Under the pieces are notes generated by a model. That model worked only from the letters and a program-made list of their open reading frames with translations, was not told the origin of the DNA and did no database searches. From Chlorobiota bacterium (GTDB taxonomy: Bacteria; Bacteroidota; Ignavibacteria; Kapaibacteriales; UBA961), in the NCBI GenBank assembly GCA_014191195.1, contig BJGZ01000002.1:62001-126000 (forward strand): 64,000 nt of DNA, read 5' to 3'. Made by a program: the position numbers and the translations under genes. Positions 46,101-54,685 of this stretch are shown piece by piece (position 1 is the first letter of the stretch; each line of letters opens with the position of its first letter).

Positions 46101-48171
46101 AAAGGCATAATCTATCTACATATTGCGAATCTTTTAAAGGTTTAAAGTCTATGGGAACATTGACAGTTTGGCCCGGTGCTATTCTTGTAGATTTTCCTCC
46201 AGCGAAAAAGAATACTTCACCAACTTCTAAGTAATAGGAAATATATAGAGTATCTGGAGCTTCATTTTGAATGCTTGCAATTAATTGTTTTTGTTGTCCA
46301 ACGATTGTATTACCAATATCTACCATGCGGACTGTCCACCTAACTTTTGCTTCATATCCTCTGCCCTTTGTATAGATTTTCTTTTGATATGTACAATTAA
46401 CCCCTTGTATTCTAAAATAGAATATGATAGAATCATTGTAAAAGCCAGATTTATTCGGAAAAAATCTAAAGTAATTAGCAGAATATCCGGTATTTGGATC
46501 TAAGCGTAGGGGATAAGTAAGTTTTCTAGCAGTAAATCCATTTGGGATTTTTACTGAATCTACAAAAACGGGTCTTGATGTTAAGTTCTTCCATACCCAC
46601 ATCACTGGATTTGATAATGTACCAATACATTCGGTTCCAAAAATTGTAGAATCTATTTTTTTCTTTCCACCTTGATCTGTTATTGTTACTATTTCTCTTA
46701 CAATGCCTCGTAAAGGAATCACAATTCCACCTACACATTTATCTGTAGATATAACTTTTAACGTATCAAAGAATGCTGCAGATGTATCGGTAGCTGTAAA
46801 TCTAAGGACAATATCTTTGCATTCACCTGGTTTGATAGTATACGGTAAAGCTGGAGAAATTACTTTGAAAATACCAGGAATACCGGTTATAAAATTAGTA
46901 AGTGTAACATTTTCAGGACTACCTATAGAATCACTAGTATTGCAAATTTTGATTACTGTATCTTTATACTTTTGTTCAGCACATCCAGCATAAAGAGTGT
47001 CTAAATTAATAGCAGCCCGAGCATAAGACAACTGTGTTTTTCTATTAAATCGTAATGGCACAACAATGGTTTGGCCACAATCATTACCAGGAATAATCTG
47101 CAAATCTGCTGTAATTGGGCCAACAATGGCGGTTTGCACAGTAACTGTAATTGTTACAGGAGAATTGGGATCTAACTTAGCTGAAGTAGGGGACACAGTA
47201 AAAGCACTTTTATCTATGTTTTCCATACGAAAACTAACATTGCTTCCACAACTCGATGTATCGGTAATTGTAAATTGATATGATTTTCTATATTCGCATC
47301 GAATATCTTCAGTTATAGAATTTGGTGAAACAGTTACAAATTGTTTCTTTTTTCTATCAGATGGTTGGCATGAAGTTCCACTTAACATTATGCCAGTATT
47401 ACCTTTGCCTGATGCATCACATAAATTGATAATATTTGCTGCTTCATTACATCTGAAATATAGTTGTAATCCAGGCTCATTAAAAGCAAGTGCTTTATTA
47501 CTATTACACAATAATTCTAATGGGGAACATACTCGATTCCACATCCGAATTTCATCTAATTGTCCTTTAAATGTTCTATTGATTGAAGTATTATCAGAAA
47601 GCCCATTAATACTTCCAAAAAGTAATTTCAAGCTGGATTTTTCTGTAGGTCTTAAATATGAAGCAGGGTAAATATCATTTTTGAAAGGGCCAGCAACTAA
47701 TTCTCCATTTATAAACAATGAAATTGTAGAAGCATTACCATCAAAAACTGCTGCTATATGTGTCCAAATTCCAAAATATTGAGAAAAAGGAGTTCTCAAA
47801 ATAGTATTATCTACTGATTTAAGTTTTGTACCATCACCATTAATTTCAAAAACCAGATCATTATTTTGGTCTATGAATAATTGCCATACATCATTATTAT
47901 CTGTTGCTGGACCCCATATTCCACCTAGAAATTGTTTTGTATTATTTACCCTCGTTAATTTAGCCCACATTTCAACAGTTAAAGCAGTTTGATTTTTATC
48001 TCTGATACCAAAATTACTCACCTCTATAAAATGGGCTCCTCGTCCATATGTTTCTGTCATTTGAACGGCTCTGCCTATGCATTGCTTATCCTTATCACAA
48101 GCTGGTTGGGCTTGCGAAGTATAAACTGATAGCATGCTTATACAGCACAAAAAGGATATCAAACAGTTCAT
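43168..48171 (-). CDS. Giant secreted LamG/choice-of-anchor-D protein with T9SS sorting domain
   Basis: The 1667-residue protein starts with a signal peptide (MNCLISFLCCISMLSVYTSQ, cut near AQP). Residues about 30-240 form a LamG/concanavalin-like domain (ALTVEMWAKLTR, WTHIAAVFDGNAST, FKGQLDEIRMWNRV). From about 280 to 1200 there are many immunoglobulin-like choice-of-anchor-D (ASPM/HYDIN-type) repeats, each with a paired Cys and endings such as VDSVKIPNGF, LRFKPD or FKPRAPRNYS. Two cohesin-like beta domains follow (around 1185-1310 and 1430-1560). The last about 85 residues (ISPNPVSGKASISYSFPETT to TAKKVLIVR) are a T9SS type A domain. It is probably a cell-surface or secreted adhesive structure; the LamG domain suggests glycan or protein binding. 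No protease or hydrolase motif is visible. Confidence 0.87.
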   Translation of the reverse strand: MNCLISFLCCISMLSVYTSQAQPACDKDKQCIGRAVQMTETYGRGAHFIEVSNFGIRDKNQTALTVEMWAKLTRVNNTKQFLGGIWGPATDNNDVWQLFIDQNNDLVFEINGDGTKLKSVDNTILRTPFSQYFGIWTHIAAVFDGNASTISLFINGELVAGPFKNDIYPASYLRPTEKSSLKLLFGSINGLSDNTSINRTFKGQLDEIRMWNRVCSPLELLCNSNKALAFNEPGLQLYFRCNEAANIINLCDASGKGNTGIMLSGTSCQPSDRKKKQFVTVSPNSITEDIRCEYRKSYQFTITDTSSCGSNVSFRMENIDKSAFTVSPTSAKLDPNSPVTITVTVQTAIVGPITADLQIIPGNDCGQTIVVPLRFNRKTQLSYARAAINLDTLYAGCAEQKYKDTVIKICNTSDSIGSPENVTLTNFITGIPGIFKVISPALPYTIKPGECKDIVLRFTATDTSAAFFDTLKVISTDKCVGGIVIPLRGIVREIVTITDQGGKKKIDSTIFGTECIGTLSNPVMWVWKNLTSRPVFVDSVKIPNGFTARKLTYPLRLDPNTGYSANYFRFFPNKSGFYNDSIIFYFRIQGVNCTYQKKIYTKGRGYEAKVRWTVRMVDIGNTIVGQQKQLIASIQNEAPDTLYISYYLEVGEVFFFAGGKSTRIAPGQTVNVPIDFKPLKDSQYVDRLCLFEQRCYTNDCIEITGKGILETFEFDPIFMRTENVLGCGDRDDTLDIINISGSTQRLTDFILTGGSGKYTVKSPIPLPTDTTFEKDQKLRFIFNYMPNDPVTDRADRAYLNFSSTNVKWTAPLYGTSATPKIYVTPLTVFGTLEVGDSVEQKVLIENVSFLPVRIDSVLIPKGFTLISISRSLPDTLNPRDSIMMTLRFKPDTAKTYDEKLSVYSQFPCPIIQKASLRGRGIIVPLEAPISLMNWSYVRPCDCITRNLPLVNQSLVHEMIVDSLFIDSVGITNGTPQFWSWTSTNSPKGTIPFAIPKESTDTVRLTFCPRTPAEDKYIVCAANLKIKAHGSGWQRNNYMVSLAGKRALTYKPEPIALNFPPTPVDTSLNPLFIKITIPSIDKNPEQYNIVVDSISFVPDERVFTYTNANGSPFVRDTIFPGDTTFYRINFKPRAPRNYSARVNLHLSKPCGDIDTTIFVTGNGQANPFGLSISFDSARVSLNSFTGFSCDTIRIPVQSSRDIPAELIDITCRIGHDNNELLFAGIESPYLSNTCFQQFPPSYSSKIAPTGGTQITVKNFCKVDSAFPFMIAKFVSKTGNRATLPITVDSISFDTEKIILYRIYAEPDNATVKVLQPEISVLNPVNFDSVRILDCTDRTFMVKNIGDMPVKADKLLNLNKDVQYISSVPSKDSLLAVGDTLIYTVRYCPTSRQNMYTSATVQTSYPCPVIDSSIIQGFGYAPEIPIAFSIGNTISIPDTIKGTLNDTISIPLMIEDDMSVNYKGITYFLKSVSMNATLKYNARALKFIDASSITYPSIVYGSFPGTLDLFMSQADSLKKGVFANARFVITVPDSINTIMNIFITSVTTDSLPFMEVIPLQGTSPCIITGECLISTMKYTTILPTLSNISPNPVSGKASISYSFPETTPYTLSLYSSDGKLIKVLASSISPIAGGNFTYQLDAEEFSPGVYYYVLEAGVYRTAKKVLIVR

Positions 48172-48245
48172 GGGGTAGACTGCAGAAATAATGAATCAAA
48201 AAAGACAGATACTATCTATTCGATAAAATAAGAACAATTTAAATT

Positions 48246-49265
48246 CTATTCATCATCGCTTTGGAAATATGAAATAAGACGATGATCACGTACAGATTTA
48301 CCTTGACTTTGTTTACTATAAATTTCTTCTTGAAGTTTATCAGCAAAAACTCCTGCTGCATTATATCCATATGTTTTAAGCAAATAATTTAATGCAATTA
48401 CTTCGGTGATGACAGTTACATTCTTTCCAGCAAAAATGGGAAGTTTTACTGTTGAAACAGGTACATTGAGCAGGTTAGAAGGTACTTCATCTAACCCCGT
48501 TCTTGTATAATCTTTATCTTTATCCCATTCTTCTAATTCAACGATAATCTCTAATCTTTTTTGATATCGAATGGCCCTTATTCCAAACATTTTCTGAACA
48601 TTAATAATACCTAAACCACGGATTTCCATAAAATGTTTAACAAGAGATGTACCAGTTCCCATTAGGATATTCTCACGTTTTTTTGTAAACATGATAATAT
48701 CGTCTGCTACTAATCTATGGCCTCTTTCTATTAAATCTAATGCAATTTCACTTTTGCCAATACCACTTCTTCCAACTAATAACACACCAACACCATAAAC
48801 ATCAACAAAAGAGCCATGCACAACTGCTTGGTCGGCAAATTGATCATCGAGAAAATCGGATAAAAGTGCAATAGTTTTTGTTGTTTCAAAAGGAGTAGCA
48901 AACACTGCAATATTTTGTTTTACTGCAATGTCAATAAGTGAATCATCAATTTGATGATTGTTTGTGATAATTATACATGGAATAGAAAATCGCGAAATAT
49001 TTTCAAAGGCAATGATTCTGTCTTCTAATTGCAATGATTGCAAATAATATAATTCTGTATTGCCAAATATTTGAACTCTATGATATGTAAAAAGATCAAC
49101 AAAGCCAGCAAGCGCAAGTTGAGGCCTATGCAGATTTTTGTCTGAAATTATATTCTCTAATCCAATATTTCCAGTAAGAGGAGTTAATTGCACTGGAGAT
49201 TTCATTAATATCTCAACATAAATTTCTTCTTTAGAAATCGCTTTGATTTTTTCTAACATGCTCAT
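48246..49265 (-). CDS. hprK: HPr kinase/phosphorylase
   Basis: HprK phosphorylates and dephosphorylates Ser46 of HPr. The N-terminal domain (1-130) contains LALAGFVDLFTYHRVQIFGN, typical of the family. The catalytic domain has the Walker A loop LVGRSGIGKSEIALDLIERG (about residue 157), HRLVADDIIMF, and the HprK signature HFMEIRGLGIINVQKMFGI (about 205-225). VPVSTVKLPIFAGKNV follows near the C-terminus. Length 339 is slightly above the usual 310-320. It lies 36 nt after hpf. No PTS gene is visible, so here it may serve a PTS-Ntr-like or regulatory HPr encoded elsewhere. Confidence 0.93.
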   Translation of the reverse strand: MSMLEKIKAISKEEIYVEILMKSPVQLTPLTGNIGLENIISDKNLHRPQLALAGFVDLFTYHRVQIFGNTELYYLQSLQLEDRIIAFENISRFSIPCIIITNNHQIDDSLIDIAVKQNIAVFATPFETTKTIALLSDFLDDQFADQAVVHGSFVDVYGVGVLLVGRSGIGKSEIALDLIERGHRLVADDIIMFTKKRENILMGTGTSLVKHFMEIRGLGIINVQKMFGIRAIRYQKRLEIIVELEEWDKDKDYTRTGLDEVPSNLLNVPVSTVKLPIFAGKNVTVITEVIALNYLLKTYGYNAAGVFADKLQEEIYSKQSQGKSVRDHRLISYFQSDDE

Positions 49266-49301
49266 AAGAATCTTGACTTGGTTATAAATACGCAGTATAA
49301 A

Positions 49302-49595
49302 CTATTCTTTACGACTATCCGATTGCTTTTCTTTTAACTTTCTTAATTGTGCAATCATTTTATCAGATGCGGCATGAATGCTTTGCTCAAAACTATATGA
49401 ATGATCTTTTGAACTTAAAATGTGATGATTGACATGCACAATAAATTCAACTACTTTTTCATGTTCTTCATCAAGAATGATTTCGGTTCTTTTAATTGAA
49501 GAATACATCTTTTCAAAATGTTCTGCTGCCTTTGATGCTAAGTCTTGTAATTCTTGCGATGCCTTAAAATGCCTTGAAGTGAAGGTGATATTCAT
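49302..49595 (-). CDS. hpf: Ribosome hibernation-promoting factor, short form
   Basis: HPF/RaiA binds the 30S decoding region and inactivates ribosomes in resting cells. The 97-residue chain has the beta-alpha-beta-beta-beta-alpha fold pattern: MNITFTSRHFKASQELQDLA, KMYSSIKRTEIILDEEHEKV, FIVHVNHHILSSKDHSYSFE and HAASDKMIAQLRKLKEKQSD. There is no C-terminal dimerisation domain, so this is the short form. The start at 49595 is chosen because a Met at 49676 would put the family start 27 residues inside and overlap the arginase gene. hpf followed by hprK repeats the classical order seen next to rpoN in Proteobacteria. Confidence 0.88.
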   Translation of the reverse strand: MNITFTSRHFKASQELQDLASKAAEHFEKMYSSIKRTEIILDEEHEKVVEFIVHVNHHILSSKDHSYSFEQSIHAASDKMIAQLRKLKEKQSDSRKE

Positions 49596-49614
49596 ATACA
49601 AACCTTTAAAAGTA

Positions 49615-50526
49615 CTATAAAATTCTTTTACCCATACATGATGCAAGAACATCTGATGCAAACAATGCACTTTCATTCATATTATCTAGAATCGGATTTA
49701 TCTCAGCAATTTCGAAAGAAGATACTAATCCACTTTCTGCAGCCATTTCCATTATCAAATGAGTTTCTCTGAACGATAATCCGCCAGGAACAGGAGTGCC
49801 AACTCCTTTTGCAATGCTAGGATCAGCACTGTCAACATCAAAACTTATATGAAGATGATCTACACTAGACCTCATACGTTCTAATGCCCTTAATGTAATA
49901 TCATAAATGCCATGTTTATCAATACTAAACATTGTGTGAGTAGTAATGCCATTCCTTTTAATAAATTCTCTTTCACCTGGATCTATAGATCTTGGCCCAA
50001 TCAGTACAAGGTGTTCTGCTTTTAATTTTGGCTCGGGATACAATATTGATGTTAATTCTGTTGCTCCAAATCCTAATGAAACTGCTAAAGGCATTCCATG
50101 AATATTTCCAGAGGGCGTGGTTTCAGGAGTATTCATATCCGCATGAGCATCAATCCACAATACTCCTAATGTTTTATTATGTTCTTTACAATGTGCTGCA
50201 ATTCCAGCGATAGAACCTATACTTAAAGCATGGTCACCACCAAGAATTAATGGAAAACCACCATTATCCAATACACTTTTAACTTTTATTGCTAAAGAAG
50301 TACATGCCTCTGTTATCTGAGGCAAATACTTTAATGAATTATCTTGCACACTTTGCGTTTCTTGATTTGCAACAGAAATATCTCCTTCGTCTATTGTTGT
50401 ATACCCTAAACTGTGAAGTTTATCTGCAATTCCAGCTATCCTTAAAGCAGAAGGCCCCATATCAACCCCACGCCTGCCAGATCCTAAATCCATAGGAATT
50501 CCAATAATATGTACTTGCTTTATCAT
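49615..50526 (-). CDS. rocF: Arginase
   Basis: Arginase hydrolyses arginine to ornithine and urea with a binuclear manganese centre. The metal ligands are in GGDHALSIGSIAG (His, about residue 98), LWIDAHADMNTPETTPSGNI (Asp-x-His-x-Asp, about 125) and ISFDVDSADPSIAKGVGTPV (Asp-x-Asp, about 225). SFEIAEINPILDN follows near 270. The N-terminal IIGIPMDLGSGRRGVDMGPS and SGNIHGMPL are typical of arginase rather than agmatinase. The start at 50526 (MIKQVHIIG) is preferred over 50547. It is first in arginase-hpf-hprK, with 19 nt to hpf and a good promoter 51 nt upstream. Confidence 0.93.
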   Translation of the reverse strand: MIKQVHIIGIPMDLGSGRRGVDMGPSALRIAGIADKLHSLGYTTIDEGDISVANQETQSVQDNSLKYLPQITEACTSLAIKVKSVLDNGGFPLILGGDHALSIGSIAGIAAHCKEHNKTLGVLWIDAHADMNTPETTPSGNIHGMPLAVSLGFGATELTSILYPEPKLKAEHLVLIGPRSIDPGEREFIKRNGITTHTMFSIDKHGIYDITLRALERMRSSVDHLHISFDVDSADPSIAKGVGTPVPGGLSFRETHLIMEMAAESGLVSSFEIAEINPILDNMNESALFASDVLASCMGKRIL

Positions 50527-50576
50527 AAAATCTTCTGTTAAAATCATATCAATGACATAATACTTTTAAACTTACC

Positions 50577-50606
50577 CAAACATAGCAGAAAAGCTGCTTC
50601 CCTCAA
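50577..50606 (-). promoter_or_regulatory. Promoter of arginase-hpf-hprK (TTG-N19-TATGTTTG)
   Basis: On the minus strand TTG (50606-50604) is followed by 19 nt and TATGTTTG (50584-50577), an excellent fit to the Bacteroidota promoter TTG-N19-21-TAnnTTTG. The expected start is near 50570, about 44 nt before the arginase ATG. Confidence 0.6.
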
Positions 50607-50656
50607 ACTCAAAAAAAATATCTTTTTTCAATAATAGTAATTTTCATGAAAATGTT

Positions 50657-50664
50657 TAATTTTG
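50657..50664 (+). promoter_or_regulatory. -7 box TAATTTTG of the tRNA-Leu gene
   Basis: TAATTTTG lies 12 nt before the mature tRNA 5' end, so transcription would start a few bases upstream of the tRNA (about 50671). The same octamer precedes purC. It is back to back with the arginase promoter. Confidence 0.5.
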
Positions 50665-50676
50665 CGTCTCCTAAAT

Positions 50677-50761
50677 GCCCGGGTGGCGAAATGGCAGACG
50701 CACAGGACTTAAAATCCTGAGTATGGCAACGTACGTGCGGGTTCGAGTCCCGCCCCGGGCA
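50677..50761 (+). tRNA. tRNA-Leu (anticodon UAA)
   Basis: The 85-nt gene folds into a class II tRNA. The acceptor stem is GCCCGGG (50677-50683) paired with CCCGGGC (50754-50760), with discriminator A at 50761. The anticodon stem CAGGA/TCCTG encloses loop CTTAAAA, with TAA at 50710-50712. A long variable arm (GTATGGCAACGTAC region) and the T arm GCGGGTTCGAGTCCCGC follow. The 3' CCA is not encoded (ACA follows), so it needs CCA-adding enzyme. It reads UUA, the main Leu codon in this AT-rich DNA. Confidence 0.97.
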
Positions 50762-51039
50762 CACCCTTTTAGTTATAGCCGTTGTTTCGGCAAAAATATG
50801 TGTAGTAAGAATATTTTCGAGATCCAATTTCTCATTCCTTTTGTTGCAAAGCTGCATAATCAACTGATAAAATATTCTTGCGAACAGTTTTTTTGGCATT
50901 ATTCATGTAGTGAATAAACCATATGAAACAATCACCTTCCTTTTTGTTAGAAAATTTACTAAGTATTTATGATTTTACAATTGTAGATTTCTGGCATTGT
51001 TTCACACAGTTCTTATGTTCCAATTTGATGTAATCGTTT

Positions 51040-54000
51040 ATGCTTAGCCCTAATAGTGCTTATATTGATGGTTTATATGCCGATTATTTACATGATCCAT
51101 ATTCAGTTGGCGAAGATTGGCGAGAGTATTTCCAATCAATAAAAAATAGGGAAGAAAGTGGGGTAATGGAGAGAACTTCCTTAGTAGATAAAGTGTCTAT
51201 TCCTACATCTGAAATATCTTCTCTCAATACCGTATCTCCTTCACGTTTTACACAGTCTTCACACAGCATATCTGCTCAAAGTAATGACACCAATATAGCA
51301 TTAGGATCAAATGATACTCCAGAGATACTTTCAGGGATATCTGCAAAGATTGCTGCTAATATGTCTAATTCTTTACATGTACCAACAGCAACTTCATTTC
51401 GCGTATTACCAGTAAAAGCTTTAGAAGAAAATCGTAATTTGATTAATAGATATCATGAACGCAATCTTAAGCGTAAGGTTAGTTATACCCATATTTTAGC
51501 TTGGGCTATTGTTAAAGGTTTAGTTAAATATCCTCATATGAATGATGCATTTACCATGAAAGATGGTATACCACATAGCATTAAGCATGCATCTATTAAT
51601 ATAGGTTTAGCTATAGATATTACTCGCAAAGATGGTATGAGAATGCTTGTTGTACCGAGTATAAAGCATGCCCAAAATCTTTCGTTTAGTGAATTTTGTT
51701 CTGAATATGATTCATTGATATCTAAAGCTCGTAATAATAAGTTAAGTGTTGATGAAATGACAGGTGCAACTGTTTCATTAACAAATCCAGGAACAATAGG
51801 AACAATATCTTCTGTACCTAGATTGATGGAAGGACAAGGACTCATTATTGCGGCTGGATCTATTGATTATCCTGCCGAATTCCAAGCTGTAATGCCCGAT
51901 GTATTATCTACACTGGCCATTAGCAAAGTAGTTACAGTAACCAGCACATATGATCATAGAATCATTCAGGGTGCAGAATCTGGTGAATTTTTAGCTTATC
52001 TTCATAAACTGATGATTGGCGAAGAATACTTTTATGATCAAATCTTTGCACAATTACATATCCCTTTTGAACCCTTGCGATGGGCCAAAGATAATCGAAT
52101 TAATCCTTTTATGTCACAGGATGAATTTGAGAAATTAGATAAAGAATCATGTGTAGCCCAGATGATCAATGCATATAGGGTAAGAGGTCATTTTTTAGCA
52201 GATGTAAATCCGCTGGGACTCCAAAGCTATTATTATCCTGAATTAGATCCAGCATCATACGGATTTACAATTTGGGATTTAGATAGGGAATTTGATACAG
52301 GTGGAATTGGTGGAATAAATCGAGCGCCTCTTCGAACTATCATCAACATGCTAAGGGATACCTATTGCGGAAAGCTAGGAATCGAATACATGCATGTACA
52401 AGACCCAGTTAAAGAAAAATATATTCAAAATTGGGTAGAACCAACAAGATTTTCTTATCCTTTTACAAAAGAAGAAAGACTTTACACTTACAAGCATCTT
52501 ACTCAGGCAGAACAGTTTGAGCAATATCTGCATACTAAGTATTTAGGATCTAAAAGATTTTCTTTAGAAGGTGGAGAAACAACGATTACCTTCTTAGAAA
52601 AAACTTTAGAAATGGCAGCAGATACAGGCGTTAAAGGTGTAGTTCTGGGCATGGCACATAGAGGAAGATTAAATGTTCTTGCTAATATTTTAAATAAACC
52701 CTATGATAAAATATTTGATGAATTTGAAGGCAATTATGATCCAAATTCATTTGATGGTTCTGGCGATGTGAAATATCATTTAGGTGCAACAGGGATTTTT
52801 ACTTCAAGAAATGGAAAATATGTGAGTGCAATATTGGCTCCTAATCCTAGCCATTTAGAAGCTGTAAATCCTGTTGTAGAAGGTATTGCAAGAGCATTAA
52901 ATGATAGCTGTAATGATACAATGTGCTCTAGTCATTTACCAATTTTGGTGCATGGAGATGCAGCTTTTTCTGGACAAGGCATTGTACCTGAAACATTAAA
53001 TCTGTCTCGATTACCAGGCTATAAAACTGGTGGAACAATCCATGTTATTATCAATAATCAAATAGGATTTACTACTTCACCAGATGAAGGTAGATCTACT
53101 CCTTATTCAAGCGATATTGCTAAGATGCTTCAAGTTCCAATTATCCATGTAAATGGAGATGATCCAGAAGCAGTAAGATTATCAGCAATTTTTGCTTTTG
53201 AGTATAGACAAAAATTTAATGATGATGTTATTGTGGATATTTTCTGCTATCGAAAATATGGACATAATGAAACAGATGAACCAAGTTATACCCAACCATT
53301 ATTGTATAAAAAGATAAAAGCCCAAGTACCTGTAAGACATCTCTATAGAATGCGATTAATAGAAGAAAAAGTATTTACATCCGATGAATTAGAATTAGTT
53401 GTCTTAGATGTAAAAACCTCTTTAAATGCCGCATTTGCAGACCGTACAGCAGCCTTACTTAAACCATATAATGTGAATGAAGGTATTGATATTTTTGCTC
53501 CGATTAATACCGAAGTATCTACAACTATTCTTAAAGAAATTGTAGATAAAATATCCCATATTCCTGCAGGATTTACCGCTAATCCTAAAATTGTAGATCT
53601 ATTGTCAAAAAGATCGAAAATGCTTGAATCAGATTCTCCATCTATCGATTGGGCAATGGGTGAAGCACTGGCATTTGGATCTTTGTTATTAGCAGGACAT
53701 TCCATTCGTATGTCCGGACAAGATTGTGGACGTGGAACTTTTAGCCATAGGCATGCAATTTTGAAAGATTTTCAAACAGAAGAGCAAATTGTTTTGTTAA
53801 ATCATCTCAAAGAAGAGCAAGGTCATCTTCGTATTTTTAATAGCTCTTTGTCCGAAGTTGCAGTACTTGGATTTGAATTTGGTTATTCTACAATATTAGC
53901 AGATGGCTTAACATTATGGGAAGCCCAATTTGGTGACTTTGTAAATGGAGCACAAGTAATCATAGATCAGTTTATATCAAGTGCAGAAGCTAAGTGGGGA

Positions 54001-54669
54001 CAACACTCTAATCTGACATTATTATTACCGCATGGTTATGAAGGCCAAGGCCCAGAGCATTCAAGTGCTCGATTAGAGAGATTCTTGCAATTATGTGCAG
54101 AGAACAATATGTTCGTTTGTAATTTTACTACGCCTGCACAGTATTTTCATGCTTTACGTAGACAAGTTATTGCACCATATCGAAAGCCTTTGATTGTTAT
54201 GTCTCCTAAAGAGATATTAAGAAAACCTATTTCTGTATTATCAGATTTTATGACCTCTGGCTTTAAGGAGATATTAGATGATTCTTCTATCAAACAACCT
54301 GAACTTATTCAAAGAATTATATTCTGTTCAGGCAAAATATATTATGATTTAATTGCTGAAAGAGCCAGAATAGGTGCAGATTCTTCTGTTGCCATTATAA
54401 GAATTGAACAGATTTATCCATTTCATGAACAGATGATTCAAGCGATTATGTCTACATATCATGCAGCAATATCTGTAGTATGGGCACAGGAAGAACCTAA
54501 AAATCAAGGTGCTTGGTTTTTTGTTGCCCCTAGATTAATTGAGCTTTTATCTATTAATCAACGCTTAAATTATGCTGGTAGGGAAGAAGGTGCAAGCCCA
54601 GCAACTGGTTTTGCCAAAAAACATGAATATCAAAAACAGCAAATTCTTAAAACAGCATTTGCTAAATAA
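51040..54669 (+). CDS. kgd: 2-oxoglutarate dehydrogenase E1 fused to an E2 succinyltransferase domain (KGD/OdhA type)
   Basis: Residues 1-40 (SAYIDGLYADYLHDPYSVGE) are the E1o N-terminal segment. After a low-complexity linker, about 115-350 is an E2 acyltransferase core (SYTHILAWAIVKGLVKYPHM, GATVSLTNPGTIGTISSVPR). Its catalytic His is His306 in TYDHRIIQGAESGEF; the Asp of the usual HxxxDG is Gln, as in mycobacterial KGD. The rest is E1o: MAHRGRLNVLANILNKPYDK, HGDAAFSGQGIVPETLNL, LPHGYEGQGPEHSSARLE and VWAQEEPKNQGAWFFVAPRL. There is no lipoyl domain, so it must use a lipoylated E2 made elsewhere. It decarboxylates 2-oxoglutarate and can form succinyl-CoA in the TCA cycle. The gene stands alone between tRNA-Leu and a terminator. 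Confidence 0.95.
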   Translation: MLSPNSAYIDGLYADYLHDPYSVGEDWREYFQSIKNREESGVMERTSLVDKVSIPTSEISSLNTVSPSRFTQSSHSISAQSNDTNIALGSNDTPEILSGISAKIAANMSNSLHVPTATSFRVLPVKALEENRNLINRYHERNLKRKVSYTHILAWAIVKGLVKYPHMNDAFTMKDGIPHSIKHASINIGLAIDITRKDGMRMLVVPSIKHAQNLSFSEFCSEYDSLISKARNNKLSVDEMTGATVSLTNPGTIGTISSVPRLMEGQGLIIAAGSIDYPAEFQAVMPDVLSTLAISKVVTVTSTYDHRIIQGAESGEFLAYLHKLMIGEEYFYDQIFAQLHIPFEPLRWAKDNRINPFMSQDEFEKLDKESCVAQMINAYRVRGHFLADVNPLGLQSYYYPELDPASYGFTIWDLDREFDTGGIGGINRAPLRTIINMLRDTYCGKLGIEYMHVQDPVKEKYIQNWVEPTRFSYPFTKEERLYTYKHLTQAEQFEQYLHTKYLGSKRFSLEGGETTITFLEKTLEMAADTGVKGVVLGMAHRGRLNVLANILNKPYDKIFDEFEGNYDPNSFDGSGDVKYHLGATGIFTSRNGKYVSAILAPNPSHLEAVNPVVEGIARALNDSCNDTMCSSHLPILVHGDAAFSGQGIVPETLNLSRLPGYKTGGTIHVIINNQIGFTTSPDEGRSTPYSSDIAKMLQVPIIHVNGDDPEAVRLSAIFAFEYRQKFNDDVIVDIFCYRKYGHNETDEPSYTQPLLYKKIKAQVPVRHLYRMRLIEEKVFTSDELELVVLDVKTSLNAAFADRTAALLKPYNVNEGIDIFAPINTEVSTTILKEIVDKISHIPAGFTANPKIVDLLSKRSKMLESDSPSIDWAMGEALAFGSLLLAGHSIRMSGQDCGRGTFSHRHAILKDFQTEEQIVLLNHLKEEQGHLRIFNSSLSEVAVLGFEFGYSTILADGLTLWEAQFGDFVNGAQVIIDQFISSAEAKWGQHSNLTLLLPHGYEGQGPEHSSARLERFLQLCAENNMFVCNFTTPAQYFHALRRQVIAPYRKPLIVMSPKEILRKPISVLSDFMTSGFKEILDDSSIKQPELIQRIIFCSGKIYYDLIAERARIGADSSVAIIRIEQIYPFHEQMIQAIMSTYHAAISVVWAQEEPKNQGAWFFVAPRLIELLSINQRLNYAGREEGASPATGFAKKHEYQKQQILKTAFAK

Positions 54670-54685
54670 TTCACATGTAGATTGT

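Noticed and set aside
46703-46993. 96-codon plus-strand frame opposite the giant surface-protein gene
   Set aside because: Shadow of the long minus-strand gene; no start signal and no family features.
50609-50917. Frames on both strands across the tRNA-Leu gene (50609-50899 minus, 50675-50917 plus)
   Set aside because: They run through the tRNA; the apparent protein segments are translations of its stems.
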